NCBI GenBank assembly: GCA_965267425.1
Contig: OZ253959.1
Span: forward strand, 1,302,001-1,366,000
DNA length: 64,000 bases
Reading direction: 5' to 3'
Source: G965267425 sp965267425
GTDB lineage: Bacteria > Bacteroidota > Bacteroidia > Flavobacteriales_E > Vicingaceae
Positions within the stretch are counted from its first letter, which is position 1; each line of letters begins with the position of its first letter. The position numbers were made by a program, and so were the translations under genes. The notes under the pieces are model-generated. The model was given only the letters and a program-made list of their open reading frames with translations. It ran no database searches and had not been told where the DNA came from. Positions 53,217 to 63,200 of this stretch are shown piece by piece.

Positions 53217-54095
53217 CTAATTGAGGGTCATTTTATAACCCACTCCGCGTACATTGATGATTTTAATAGCAGGATCAGATTCAAATTTTTTACGCAATTT
53301 GGAAATGTATACGTCCAATGTTCTTCCAATGTAAACGCCTTCATCTCTCCATACTTCTTTGAGGATTATTTCTTTATCAATGGTTTGATTGAGGTGCAGA
53401 TAGAGTAGATGCAATAAGTCATTTTCTTTACCGGTGAGTTCCTGACGGTTGTTTCCTTTTTCCAATGTCATATTGGTAGGGTCATACGCAAATTCACCCA
53501 GGCTTATGACACCTGCAACAGATTTGCCTGATTTGATGATTTTTCGAAAGAGTACAACCAACAGAATACATAAACCAGCCAGTGCAACATACCACCATCT
53601 TGAATTATAAGATGCTTGATTCTGCCCTTTAGAAGGAAGATTATGGGGTGGCAGAATGGCAGTACCCGGTGTAATGATATGAAAGAGAATTACGTAACAG
53701 TCCACGGGTTGAAGCCGCCCCATACAGGGTAAAAAGTTGCTGTCATTTTCCAGCACACGAAAGCTATGAACTACTTTTCCCGAATCACAATTTTTAATTT
53801 GTACCAGGTATTCTTTGGCAATTTGGGTTTTGGAAACAATTCTATCGGCAATAGGAGTCAGCACATCGGGAACAAATGAAAACTCTGTATCAAAGTGAAT
53901 GAGGTATTGGTTGCTCTCTACTTGCTGAATGGGAAAAATTCTCGATGTACTATCGCCTGAGGCCCTTAAAAATTCATGACCAATCATTCTAAGTGCAACA
54001 TCAATGTTTTCATGAACCGGTAAGTTCTTACCAGCATGAGAATAAGGTGCATAGGACAATAGGGCTAAGATGAAGATGTATTTATGCCACAGCAT
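53217..54095 (-). CDS. Membrane-anchored winged-helix (OmpR-type) regulator
   Basis: A 292-aa protein: N-terminal signal/anchor (YIFILALLSYAPYSHAG), a periplasmic sensor-like domain of about 160 residues with two cysteines, one transmembrane helix (YVALAGLCILLVVLFRKII) and a C-terminal OmpR/PhoB winged helix. The DNA-binding part has LTGKENDLLHLLYLH, ILKEVWRDEGVYIGRTLDVYISKLRKKF and IKIINVRGVGYKMTL. It has no receiver domain, so it is CadC/ToxR-like in logic but with reversed order. The start is placed at 54093-54095 because it gives the signal segment directly. TTTACA repeats occur on both sides of the gene. Confidence 0.88.
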   Translation of the reverse strand: MLWHKYIFILALLSYAPYSHAGKNLPVHENIDVALRMIGHEFLRASGDSTSRIFPIQQVESNQYLIHFDTEFSFVPDVLTPIADRIVSKTQIAKEYLVQIKNCDSGKVVHSFRVLENDSNFLPCMGRLQPVDCYVILFHIITPGTAILPPHNLPSKGQNQASYNSRWWYVALAGLCILLVVLFRKIIKSGKSVAGVISLGEFAYDPTNMTLEKGNNRQELTGKENDLLHLLYLHLNQTIDKEIILKEVWRDEGVYIGRTLDVYISKLRKKFESDPAIKIINVRGVGYKMTLN

Positions 54096-54143
54096 GCTCA
54101 AATGTATTGGATTAATTGCCAACATTGGCTGTTTGGCATTGCA

Positions 54144-54160
54144 TTTACATTATTTTACAC
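54144..54160 (+). promoter_or_regulatory. Two TTTACA repeats upstream of the regulator gene
   Basis: TTTACAT (54144-54150) and TTTACAC (54154-54160) on the plus strand, 10 bp apart. They match the array downstream of the same regulator but are in the opposite direction relative to its gene. This suggests autoregulation. CAAATGTA at 54099-54106 looks like a -7 box but lies only 4 bp from the start. Confidence 0.5.
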
Positions 54161-54177
54161 TTTCGATGTTGCCATTT

Positions 54178-55005
54178 TCATTGCTTGATCGACACTCTTT
54201 GTTCTTTGGTTGAAATGGTAATGATATGATTGGCTATGAGATCGAAATTGTAAACACCATCATAAATGATGTCATCAACTACCGTAGGAAGTTGGTTGGT
54301 CTTATTGCTAAGGGAATAATTGATTTCTCCAACGTCTTGCCGTCCAGAAGTGCTGTCTGTAGATATGTTCCAATCATTACAGGTAGCGTAAGACAATTTT
54401 ACTTTATCCAAATTGCCCGAATCCATCAGAAAACGATAAGTATGGCCATTTCTTACCTCTTCTATGAATATGGACTTTTCCATTCCCGTGAAGCCATTGG
54501 CAAAAACAGCTTGCAACAACTTGCCGGATTCCAGTTTCTCATGGCAAGTCTTTTGATTTTCTACCACAATTTGGTTGTTTCCCAAATCCAGAGTAATGCA
54601 CTGATCTTGAAAGGTAGCCAATGAAATTACGCCGTCGATTATTGGCCAATCTTTGGGCAGTGCAACATTCAATTCCCAAACCCCAACTTGTTGGTGGAAA
54701 TGGGTATACTCGCCTAAATGAAGCTGAATGCTGTCACACCATTGGTAAGACACTTTTTCTCCTTTCATGCGATATCCCACAGCATTGCCAAAACTCTTTC
54801 TCCCTAATTTCTTCAAAGCTTCAGGCGTAAGTAAAGTTACTCCGGCACCGGTATCAAACAAAAAGTTAAATGGCATTCCATCAATTTCCACATTTACCGC
54901 TTTCAACTTTGGATGTCCAGCATAATCGGTTAGCTGAATTATTTGCTGGGCTTGTGTAAAGTAGCAACAGCATATAATGGTTAAGGATAATAGGTACTGT
55001 TTCAT
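54178..55005 (-). CDS. Retropepsin-like aspartic protease
   Basis: A 275-aa exported protein (signal peptide 1-19, ends FTQAQQ). The active-site block NFLFDTGAGVTLL is the DTGxG motif of retropepsin-like proteases. A second hydrophobic-DSG segment, YRFLMDSGNLDKV, lies about 150 residues later, so one chain may hold two lobes. Immediately downstream is the gene for the membrane-bound regulator. Cleavage of a membrane or envelope signal protein is possible but not shown. Confidence 0.8.
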   Translation of the reverse strand: MKQYLLSLTIICCCYFTQAQQIIQLTDYAGHPKLKAVNVEIDGMPFNFLFDTGAGVTLLTPEALKKLGRKSFGNAVGYRMKGEKVSYQWCDSIQLHLGEYTHFHQQVGVWELNVALPKDWPIIDGVISLATFQDQCITLDLGNNQIVVENQKTCHEKLESGKLLQAVFANGFTGMEKSIFIEEVRNGHTYRFLMDSGNLDKVKLSYATCNDWNISTDSTSGRQDVGEINYSLSNKTNQLPTVVDDIIYDGVYNFDLIANHIITISTKEQRVSIKQ

Positions 55006-55110
55006 TTGAACGATTCTTAAAATGACTTGAAAACTGAGATCGAATTAAAGATACATAACCTGTTGTTCAATTGCCACCTATTCTGTTCAGCGGGTATTTC
55101 GGATCAAACA

Positions 55111-55118
55111 TAACTTTG
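55111..55118 (+). promoter_or_regulatory. -7 box of the FkbM methyltransferase gene
   Basis: TAACTTTG matches TAnnTTTG exactly, 54 nt upstream of ATG 55173, and lies inside the longer upstream frame starting at TTG 55071, which supports the shorter start. Confidence 0.4.
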
Positions 55119-55172
55119 TATCTTGCGTGCGATTTCCAGATTAATAACCAAACGAATACTTCTACACACCTA

Positions 55173-56045
55173 ATGGGAATTTCAAAAAAGCAAAAGCTAA
55201 AGCTTGGGATCATAAAATTGTGGCCGCTTCACAACAAATTTCGAATTGCATCCAAATTGCTTCCCATGGTTTCCAAAAATGGGAGCCCTTTATTTAAGGG
55301 GATTTCGTTTTTACGCGAAAACCACTTGCTAAATACCCATACAGGGAATTATTTGGATTACATGGTATTTGCCACTGGAAGTTATGAACCTGCAATTGCA
55401 GGTTTAATCACCAGCCAAATCAATCCTGGAAGTACGGTGATGGACATAGGGGCGAACGTGGGTATTCATACCATTACCATGGGGAAAGCAGCAGGGCCAA
55501 ATGGAAAGGTATACGCGTTTGAGCCTATTGGATTTCTGCGGAAAAAGATTGAAGAAAATATTTGGTTGAACAATTTGCACAATGTTGAAATTATACCTTC
55601 AGCTTTGTCCAATCAGGCAGGCAAACAGGAAATCTTTTTTGATGAAAACGATTCCAACCTGGGCACCGCTTCATTGGGAAAAAAATCAGAACAAACCAAC
55701 CTGGAAATAGATATTAAGGTGGGTGACGAAGTGGCTCAAGAATTAGGTATCAGTCAATTGGATTTGATGAAGATTGATGTAGAAGGCTTTGAATTAAAAG
55801 TACTTAAAGGATTAGAATCCACCATTTCGAAATTGCGTCCACGTATCATTTTTGAATTTGACGTCAATTACATTAAACGTGTGGAAGAGGAGGGCATGGA
55901 TGTCAAAGAAGAAATCTTCTCTTATTTTAGCTCTAAGAATTACCAATTATTTGAGATTGCCAACCATGGGCTAATCAACATTGACAGTGCAGAAGGGTTT
56001 CCCTGGTCCAGCAATGTATTTGCACTGCCGTTGAAACAGTCTTAA
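55173..56045 (+). CDS. FkbM-family SAM-dependent methyltransferase
   Basis: A 290-aa methyltransferase. The SAM-binding motif VMDIGANVGIHTITMGKAAG is followed by KVYAFEPIGFLRKKIEENI and by LDLMKIDVEGFELKVLKGLE, the standard FkbM blocks. FkbM proteins O-methylate sugars, lipids or polyketides. No glycan cluster is adjacent, so the substrate is unknown. It is followed 9 bp later by a small membrane protein gene and the two share a terminator. Confidence 0.9.
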   Translation: MGISKKQKLKLGIIKLWPLHNKFRIASKLLPMVSKNGSPLFKGISFLRENHLLNTHTGNYLDYMVFATGSYEPAIAGLITSQINPGSTVMDIGANVGIHTITMGKAAGPNGKVYAFEPIGFLRKKIEENIWLNNLHNVEIIPSALSNQAGKQEIFFDENDSNLGTASLGKKSEQTNLEIDIKVGDEVAQELGISQLDLMKIDVEGFELKVLKGLESTISKLRPRIIFEFDVNYIKRVEEEGMDVKEEIFSYFSSKNYQLFEIANHGLINIDSAEGFPWSSNVFALPLKQS

Positions 56046-56054
56046 TTTGATAAA

Positions 56055-56450
56055 ATGACTTCGCAAAAAAATCCATCAGGTCTTGATCAGAAAATGATGA
56101 AATGGGCTTTAGGATTTTTGCTAATTTTTCTTTCCGTACTTATTCCATTAGTTGTTTCCATAGATCATCAAGACCTTCAAAGTGGCATAGTGATTTTGAT
56201 TGTAACTACTTTGTTATATAGCTTTATAGGAGGTATCATCTTTTCAATTCTATTTTTTGCCCATGCCTATTTTTGGAAATCAAATTGGGCAGCTATGTTT
56301 ATTATTGCAGCTATCGCCATTTATGGAAACAGTTTTTTACTGTTTATCATGAGCTGGCCGGGTGCTTATGCTCAGAAGTATACTTCCATTGTTTTGCTCT
56401 TGTTAGGGTTGGGCATATGGATTGCTTCTAAAAGAAAGGCGAAGAAATAA
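56055..56450 (+). CDS. Small four-helix membrane protein
   Basis: A 131-aa integral membrane protein with four hydrophobic segments (about residues 15-33, 41-66, 75-98 and 103-122) and a basic C-terminus (ASKRKAKK). No family is recognised. It is co-transcribed with the FkbM gene (9 bp apart). Confidence 0.65.
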   Translation: MTSQKNPSGLDQKMMKWALGFLLIFLSVLIPLVVSIDHQDLQSGIVILIVTTLLYSFIGGIIFSILFFAHAYFWKSNWAAMFIIAAIAIYGNSFLLFIMSWPGAYAQKYTSIVLLLLGLGIWIASKRKAKK

Positions 56451-56480
56451 AAAAAGCCCTCATGGAATTGAGGGCTTTTT
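56451..56480. terminator. Bidirectional terminator
   Basis: AAAAAGCCCTC (56451-56461) pairs with GAGGGCTTTTT (56470-56480), 11-bp stem, 8-nt loop, with A and T tracts on both sides. It serves the FkbM operon on the plus strand and the 1138-aa T9SS gene on the minus strand. Confidence 0.85.
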
Positions 56481-56500
56481 CTTTATGAATCAGACTGAAC

Positions 56501-59500
56501 TTATTCAATAATCAATTTTCCTGTAAACCAGTCATTGGCTACATTAATTCTGATTAAGTACATTCCTTTGTTTAAATCCGTTAGTTCAATCATTGATCGA
56601 TTAGCAGTTCCTGATTCCAATCTATCGTTGTAAACTACCTGCCCTTTCAAATCCAAGATATTTACCGTAGCAATTCCACTTGGAACATCTTGCAAATCAA
56701 TGAAGAAGGTTCCGTCATTTGGGTTAGGATAGATGCTCACCAACGATCCCAATCCATTTTCAGCGATTCCAGCACAAATGTCAACGGTGATGGAGATTTC
56801 ATCCATGTTTTCACATCCGTTACCATCTGTTACAGTTACAGAAATGGTGGTTGATCCAGAAGTTCCCTGATACGTAATAGATTGTGTTGACTCACCCGTA
56901 CTCCAGGAATAATTTCCTGCATTTCCAGCATCCAACGTGATGCTTTCATTTTCACAAATGGTGGTATCCGGCCCTAGATTAACCAATGGTAAAGGATTAA
57001 CGGTGATATCCTGTGCATCTGATGTGGCAGCACATCCGTTGGTATCTGTAGTTGTGACCGTATACGACCCGGTAGCTGTTACCATTCTTGTTATTGCGGT
57101 ACTTGAATCGTCCCACAAATATGAAACAGCAGAATCAGAAGTCAGCGTTACGGTTTCTCCATCGCAAACTACTGAATCTGGTGAAAACGAAATAGTTGGA
57201 ATTACAACAGGAGTTTCTGTTATTTCAAGTTCAAACGCTCCTTGTGCGCTTCCATTTCCATGAACAAATATCAAGTATTCAATACTGTCAACTGAACACC
57301 AACCAACGGTGGATTGCGTATTACAAGAATCATTGTTTCCTGTTACACAAACCAATGAATCACAATCACCTTGGTAGATACTCAATTTGGAATCAAATGA
57401 AGTTCCATTACACAAAGATGCATGTACGAAACTTCCATTTCCAAGATATGAAAACCAAACGCCACCGGCAGAATCGATAGAAGTTCCACAGGCTATGATG
57501 GAATCATTCGTAGAACCTACTGTTGTCCATGCTGTAGTTCCAGCAACCACAGGCATTGCATTAGAACAGCTATCGTTTGGTGGAGCAGCTGTAAATTCAA
57601 TAGCACCCATATCCGGGGCCGTCAAACTTCTGGCATTTCCAAACAAATCGTCTGTGATTCCAGCAATTGGTGTACCAGCATTATTGATGGTGAACGACTG
57701 AGGAGTATACTCATCAGTGGCAATATTGGTAAAATCCGGAGACAAACTGTCACTGTTTTGATCAAACGCACCGCTATTGGCTGTACGCCATGATGACATG
57801 GTACTATGATCTGTTCCATCCCAACGTCCTATGGATTGAGTACCGGATCCTTGCGAGTTCACATAGATGTCATTGTAATCACTGGTGATTGTTGACGTAT
57901 TGGTATTGAAATAAACGCCATGCTTAGTACCAGTACCACCTCTGGTAATTGAGATGATGTTATTTTGGAATATGATGTCAGACGCAGAACTTGTTTGATA
58001 AAATCCACGTGTGGTTCCTCCCGTTGCCGCTGTATGATCCAACGAAATGGTATTGTGATAATATTCTGCACCATCACTGGAAGAGTTGTAAATGGCGTAG
58101 ACGGTTCCATTGCTATTAAAATCATACATCAAATTGTTTTGCGCAATATTTGGAGAACCAACAGGGGCATCACTTCCAGAAAAATAGATTCCATAACTGG
58201 AACCGGTTAAGGAAGTTGCTGCATCATGTGTATTATGGATTACATTTCTTTCTATCAATGCATTTCTGTTTCCTGCTGTCAAGAAAATACCGTAAAATGT
58301 AGTTACCGATGTTTTACCAGCGCGGCTAACGTCGTTACGAGCTACATGGCTACTATCGGTATCATCCAAATAAATTTGATAAGCATATGCATCTGTAATG
58401 ATATTATCGATAATGCTATTACCAACGCAATCCAATCCACCTGAATTACCATTGATTCGAATACCGTAATACAATCCACTGGCTCCTCCCATAATGGTGT
58501 TGTTAGAGAAGGTGCAATAGTTCGCATTGTTACCTGCAGTGGAAGTACTTGTGGTTGATCCACTTGCCAGAATTCCTGTGGAATTTGTAGATGACGTGCT
58601 GGTAACAGCGGAAAGATCAATGGAACAATTGGAAATTGTATTGTGATCCGAACCATTGGTTAAATGGATGCCATATCCATAAGTAACTCCTGTTCCTACA
58701 ATATTGAGATTGTCAATGGTCATGTAACTGGCACTATTCAATCGAACAATATGTCTATCAGTTGATGTGGTGTTATCGGATATGGTTGCTCCATTTCCGT
58801 TAATGGTAATGGTATTGGTACTACTTGTTCCCATAATTGGTCCAAAAGTGGCCTTACCCATATAGGTAGCGCTATCCACATTGGCAATTACAGCACCACA
58901 TACGCCCTTCGATGTTAGTGCATCAGCTAAATCAGCAATAGTTAAGAAATCTCCAGCTACACCAACCGTGAATGTTCCTGTCATAGCTGCCTCATAACCA
59001 AATACTTTAGCAGTGTCATTTGCAGCAATACTATCTGTATCACTGTTGGGTGATGTAGTCCAGGATACCACATCATATGTTCCTGTGCTTGTTGAAGTTA
59101 AATTTCCAAGAGATACTGTGGTAGACTCAAGGGGAGCCAATGAACCTGAGAAGTTTACAGGTGTTTGAGTAACTCCATTAATTGACCAGTTAACCACTGC
59201 CGTTGTTAGGGTGTCTGAACCGAAATTTTGAATGGTGGCAGAAACGGGAATGGATCCTGGACATTGTGCTGTCAATCCAACAATAGCCGTAACTCCAGCA
59301 TCACTGTCAATTGGTTTAAAAATATGAATGTCATCCAAAGACAAATCACTTCTGAAACTTTGCGTTTCTAATCCTCTGAATCGCAAAACCGTTTTGTTAG
59401 AAACATATGCTCCTAACTCAAGCAGGCCTTCGGCCCAGCCAATTTGCTGGCTGTCTTCAACTTGCCAAACGTCTCTGGTCCACGTCATACCACTATCGGT

Positions 59501-59917
59501 AGAAACGTCCACATATAGATTTGACCACGGTCTAGGACCGGCAGTGTGCGGTAAAGAAGATGTGGAATTACTATTTTGCCACCAGAAACTCAATCGAGCT
59601 TTTGGAAACGCAGTAAGGTCAAATACCGGGCTAGTCAATAAACACGAATCGTCTGACGAGCCTCCGGAATCATCCATACTGGCAAAACATCCTCCACTGG
59701 AAGTGTGATCAAGACCTTCCATATAGGTTTCACTTGAATTCTGAAAATCCCACGGATCAGATCCTGAATTTGAATAACCGGTTGGTAGTCCACAACCCGA
59801 AGAACCGAAATCCTCCGTGTAGGGATATGATGTAATTTGAGATTGCGCCTGTTCGACAGAAAATGTCGTGAATAGCGCAATAGCAATGCAATACAATAAC
59901 TTGTTAAAGTTTGTCAT
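56501..59917 (-). CDS. 1138-aa T9SS cargo protein, MAM-like/beta-helix/Ig-like, paralogue 1
   Basis: A large secreted protein. Signal peptide 1-25, then a MAM-like jelly-roll (about 30-200; DPWDFQNSSETYMEGLDH, LRFRGLETQS), a CARDB-like domain (about 210-300), and a right-handed beta-helix (about 330-750) rich in N, T and S. Two cysteine-containing beta domains and two PKD/Ig-like repeats follow (SYTVTTTDTNGC, PLVNLGPDTTICENESITLDAG). The end is a T9SS type A sorting domain (SIYPNPNDGTFFIDL...WFTGKLIIE). The next gene upstream is a full-length paralogue. It is likely a surface or released adhesin-like protein. Confidence 0.9.
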   Translation of the reverse strand: MTNFNKLLYCIAIALFTTFSVEQAQSQITSYPYTEDFGSSGCGLPTGYSNSGSDPWDFQNSSETYMEGLDHTSSGGCFASMDDSGGSSDDSCLLTSPVFDLTAFPKARLSFWWQNSNSTSSLPHTAGPRPWSNLYVDVSTDSGMTWTRDVWQVEDSQQIGWAEGLLELGAYVSNKTVLRFRGLETQSFRSDLSLDDIHIFKPIDSDAGVTAIVGLTAQCPGSIPVSATIQNFGSDTLTTAVVNWSINGVTQTPVNFSGSLAPLESTTVSLGNLTSTSTGTYDVVSWTTSPNSDTDSIAANDTAKVFGYEAAMTGTFTVGVAGDFLTIADLADALTSKGVCGAVIANVDSATYMGKATFGPIMGTSSTNTITINGNGATISDNTTSTDRHIVRLNSASYMTIDNLNIVGTGVTYGYGIHLTNGSDHNTISNCSIDLSAVTSTSSTNSTGILASGSTTSTSTAGNNANYCTFSNNTIMGGASGLYYGIRINGNSGGLDCVGNSIIDNIITDAYAYQIYLDDTDSSHVARNDVSRAGKTSVTTFYGIFLTAGNRNALIERNVIHNTHDAATSLTGSSYGIYFSGSDAPVGSPNIAQNNLMYDFNSNGTVYAIYNSSSDGAEYYHNTISLDHTAATGGTTRGFYQTSSASDIIFQNNIISITRGGTGTKHGVYFNTNTSTITSDYNDIYVNSQGSGTQSIGRWDGTDHSTMSSWRTANSGAFDQNSDSLSPDFTNIATDEYTPQSFTINNAGTPIAGITDDLFGNARSLTAPDMGAIEFTAAPPNDSCSNAMPVVAGTTAWTTVGSTNDSIIACGTSIDSAGGVWFSYLGNGSFVHASLCNGTSFDSKLSIYQGDCDSLVCVTGNNDSCNTQSTVGWCSVDSIEYLIFVHGNGSAQGAFELEITETPVVIPTISFSPDSVVCDGETVTLTSDSAVSYLWDDSSTAITRMVTATGSYTVTTTDTNGCAATSDAQDITVNPLPLVNLGPDTTICENESITLDAGNAGNYSWSTGESTQSITYQGTSGSTTISVTVTDGNGCENMDEISITVDICAGIAENGLGSLVSIYPNPNDGTFFIDLQDVPSGIATVNILDLKGQVVYNDRLESGTANRSMIELTDLNKGMYLIRINVANDWFTGKLIIE

Positions 59918-60190
59918 AGGTTTAGGTTTGGTTAATAATTAGGTAAATTACTTATGAAAGTTACTTATTTTTAGAATTACGTAATTATAATGCTTGTTGA
60001 TATTGGAATCTTACTAATTCGGATATCCTCAGATCTTAAGATTAAATTAAGTGAACCAGACAGGAACTATTGTATGATTTCATCGTCCATGTGGATTACC
60101 AAGTTGTTTGATTCCTGATTTGCGTGTGTGAAGGATTTGAATTTCTTTAAGAATGACGTTTTTAAGTTATGAATAGAATTGAAGTTCTAA
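59918..60190. other. Intergenic region between the two large paralogues
   Basis: About 273 bp with no gene. It contains the 12-bp perfect palindrome AATTACGTAATT (59975-59986) in the probable promoter region of paralogue 1. Otherwise it is plain AT-rich DNA. Confidence 0.4.
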
Positions 60191-60219
60191 AAAAAGCCCT
60201 CAACATTTGAGGGCTTTTT
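60191..60219. terminator. Terminator of paralogue 2
   Basis: AAAAAGCCCTCAA (60191-60203) pairs with TTGAGGGCTTTTT (60207-60219), a 13-bp perfect stem with a 3-nt loop. The core AAAAAGCCCTC is identical to that of the terminator at 56451, as if each duplicate gene kept its own copy. Confidence 0.85.
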
Positions 60220-60235
60220 ATGTTTGCACACAATA

Positions 60236-63200
60236 TTATTCGATAATCAGTTTGCCAGTGTACCAATTGTTGGCAACATTGATTCTGATCATGTACATTC
60301 CTTTATTCAAATCGGTTAGGTCCAATTTTGTCTGCATTGGTGTGCCTATTGTTAATTGCTCGGAATGAACAACTTGACCTTTGATATCCATCACATTTAC
60401 CATGGCAGTTCCAGGAGGTAAATCTTTCAATTCAACAAAAAATATCCCATCGTTTGGATTGGGAAAGATGTTTATTGTTGAACCCAACGCATTTTCAGCT
60501 ATTCCAGTACAGATATTGACGGTAACCAATAGTTGATCAATTTTTTCACATCCATTGTCATCTGTTGCTTTCACTGTAATTGTAGCTGTTCCGGAACTTC
60601 CTCTGTACACAATGTAACGTGCGGTTTCACCTGTACTCCATTGGTACGTGCCTGCTAATCCTGCATCTAATACAAGTACATCATTTTCGCAAATAGAGGT
60701 ATCGTTTCCAAGATTTACAATAGGTAAGGGGAGCAATGAAATATTTACTTTCTCTGAGGTGGCCAAACATCCATTTGTATCTGTAGTAGTGACAAAATAG
60801 GCTCCACTGTCATTGACCATTCTTACCCTATTGGTGTTCAGGTTGTCCCACAGGTATGCGGTAGCTGAATCTGCCGTTAATGTGGCTGTAATATTGGCGC
60901 AAATAATGGTGTCCGGAGATACCGAGACGGAAGGTTGCACAACCGGTGTTTCGGTGATGGTCAGGTCGAAATCTCCTTTGGCGGTATCAGCTCCATGTAC
61001 ATATAAGTAATAGTTTACGTTTTTATCTGAGCACCATCCAACCATGGATTGGGTATTACAAGAATCATCATTTCCGGTAATGCATTGCAAAGCACCACAG
61101 GTGCCAGAATAGACGCTTAACTTTGTGTTAAATGCTGCGCCACACAATGATGCATTCACAAAAGTTCCGTTTCCTTCATACACGAACCATACTCCACCAG
61201 ACGAATCTAAGGGTGTTCCACATGCACTAATGGTATCGATGGTTGAGCGAATGGTTGTCCCCCAGGTTGTTCCGGCGCTAACACTGAACGCTTTATCACA
61301 ACGGTCGTTCAACGGAACAGGTAAAAATTCGATGGCACCAATATCGGGCGTCACACTTCTAGGTATACTGTAAAGATCCTCTGATATTCCAGCAATAGGT
61401 AAGGCGGCATCATTTATGGAAAACGAATTAGGCGTATAATCATCAGTATTGATATCCACAAAATTTGGCGAAAAGCTATCACTGTTTTGACCGAAGGCCT
61501 GGCCGTTTGCCGTTTGCCAATTTGATAGACTTGAGAAATTATTCAAACCCCATCTACCTATGTATTGATTTCCGGAACCTGATGAATTCAAGTAAATACA
61601 ATTGAAATCACAATTGATGGAAGAACTGCTTGAGCTTAAGTAAATTCCATGTTTTGTGGATGAACCACCTTGTGTTATTGAAATGATGTTGTTTTGAAAC
61701 CTGATATTCGAAGCTACTCCTGATTGATAAAAGCCACGAACGATTCCTCCGGTTGATGCTGCGTGATCAAACGAAACTGTGTTGTGGTAGTAATAAACGC
61801 CATCACTGGAAATATTATAGAACCCATAATTGGAACTGTTGCTGTTGAAATTATATAACAAATTGTTCTTGACTATATTGGGTGAATTTTGCGGAGCATC
61901 ACAACTGGAGAAATATATGCCGTAACTCCCACCAAATTTATAAGAAGCCATGTCATGGGTATTGTGGATGGTATTCTTTTCAACAAGGGCATTACGATTT
62001 CCTGATGAAACATATATTCCATAAAAGGTTGATACATCCGTTTTCCCTGCACGACTGATGTCATTTCCAGAAATAATTGAACTATCTGTATTGTATAGAA
62101 AAATATTGTAATTACGGATGTTTGATATGGTATTGTTGAGGACCATATTTCCTTTGCAATTTTTACCTGTTTTTTCGCCATTCAGGCGAATTCCGTAATA
62201 TAAACCAGTCAGCCCACCCAGAATTGTATTATTACTAAATGTACAGTAGTTGGCATTGTTTCCTTCCGAAGTGGTACTGTTGTTCGATCCACTAGCCACA
62301 ATGCCAGCACCATTGCTTGAAGAAGTACTGGAAATTGAGGTCAAATCAACCGTACAATTTTGAATTGTGTTGTAATTGGATTGATTGGTTAAATGAATAC
62401 CATAGCCAAACGTTGTGCTCAAGGCAGTTATGGAAAGGTTGTCAATGGTAAGGTAACTAGCGTTATCCAGACGAATCAAGTGCCGTTCAGCACTACTTGT
62501 GCTATCCATTAAGGTGGCTCCGTTTCCATTGATGGTAATGGTGTTACTTGCACTTGTACCTACTATAGGACCAAATGTTGCTTTCCCAACATAGGTGGCA
62601 CTATCTACATTTGCAATGACTGATCCACAAACTCCTCGTTTAGTCAATGCAGTTGCAAGTTCAGAAATGGAATTGAAATTTCCGTTGACTCCTACGGTAT
62701 AGGTTCCAGACAAAGCCGTTTCCATCTGAAGGCTTTTTGCAGTATCATTCATTAAGATGTTGTCATTCTTTCCATTGGGCATGGAAGACCATGCAACAAT
62801 ATCGTAACTGATTCCATTCGCTACGGAAATGTTGCCCAATGAAATTGAGGCAACTCCTTCATAAGGCAGTGATCCTGTATAAGTCACAGGTGTTTGTGGA
62901 ATTCCATTTACGGTCCAATTGATCACTGCGGAAGTAAGATTTATCCTACCAAAATTCTTTAGCTTGGCATTAACGGGAATGGTACCTGCACAATTACCTC
63001 TTAGATCGGCAATCTCTGTAATTCCAACATCGTAATCTTCAGGTTGAAAGATCTTGATATCATCAAGAGACATATCACTAAAGTAGGATCGGGTTTCTAA
63101 TCCTCTGAATCGCAGGACCGTTTGATTTGAAATGTAAGGAGTTAAGGGCATTGAAGCTCTTACCCATCCAATTTGCTGACTATCTTCAACTTGCCAGGCA

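Noticed and set aside
55071..55172. Longer N-terminus of the FkbM protein from a TTG
   Set aside because: Contains an exact -7 box at 55111-55118, so the region is promoter rather than coding.
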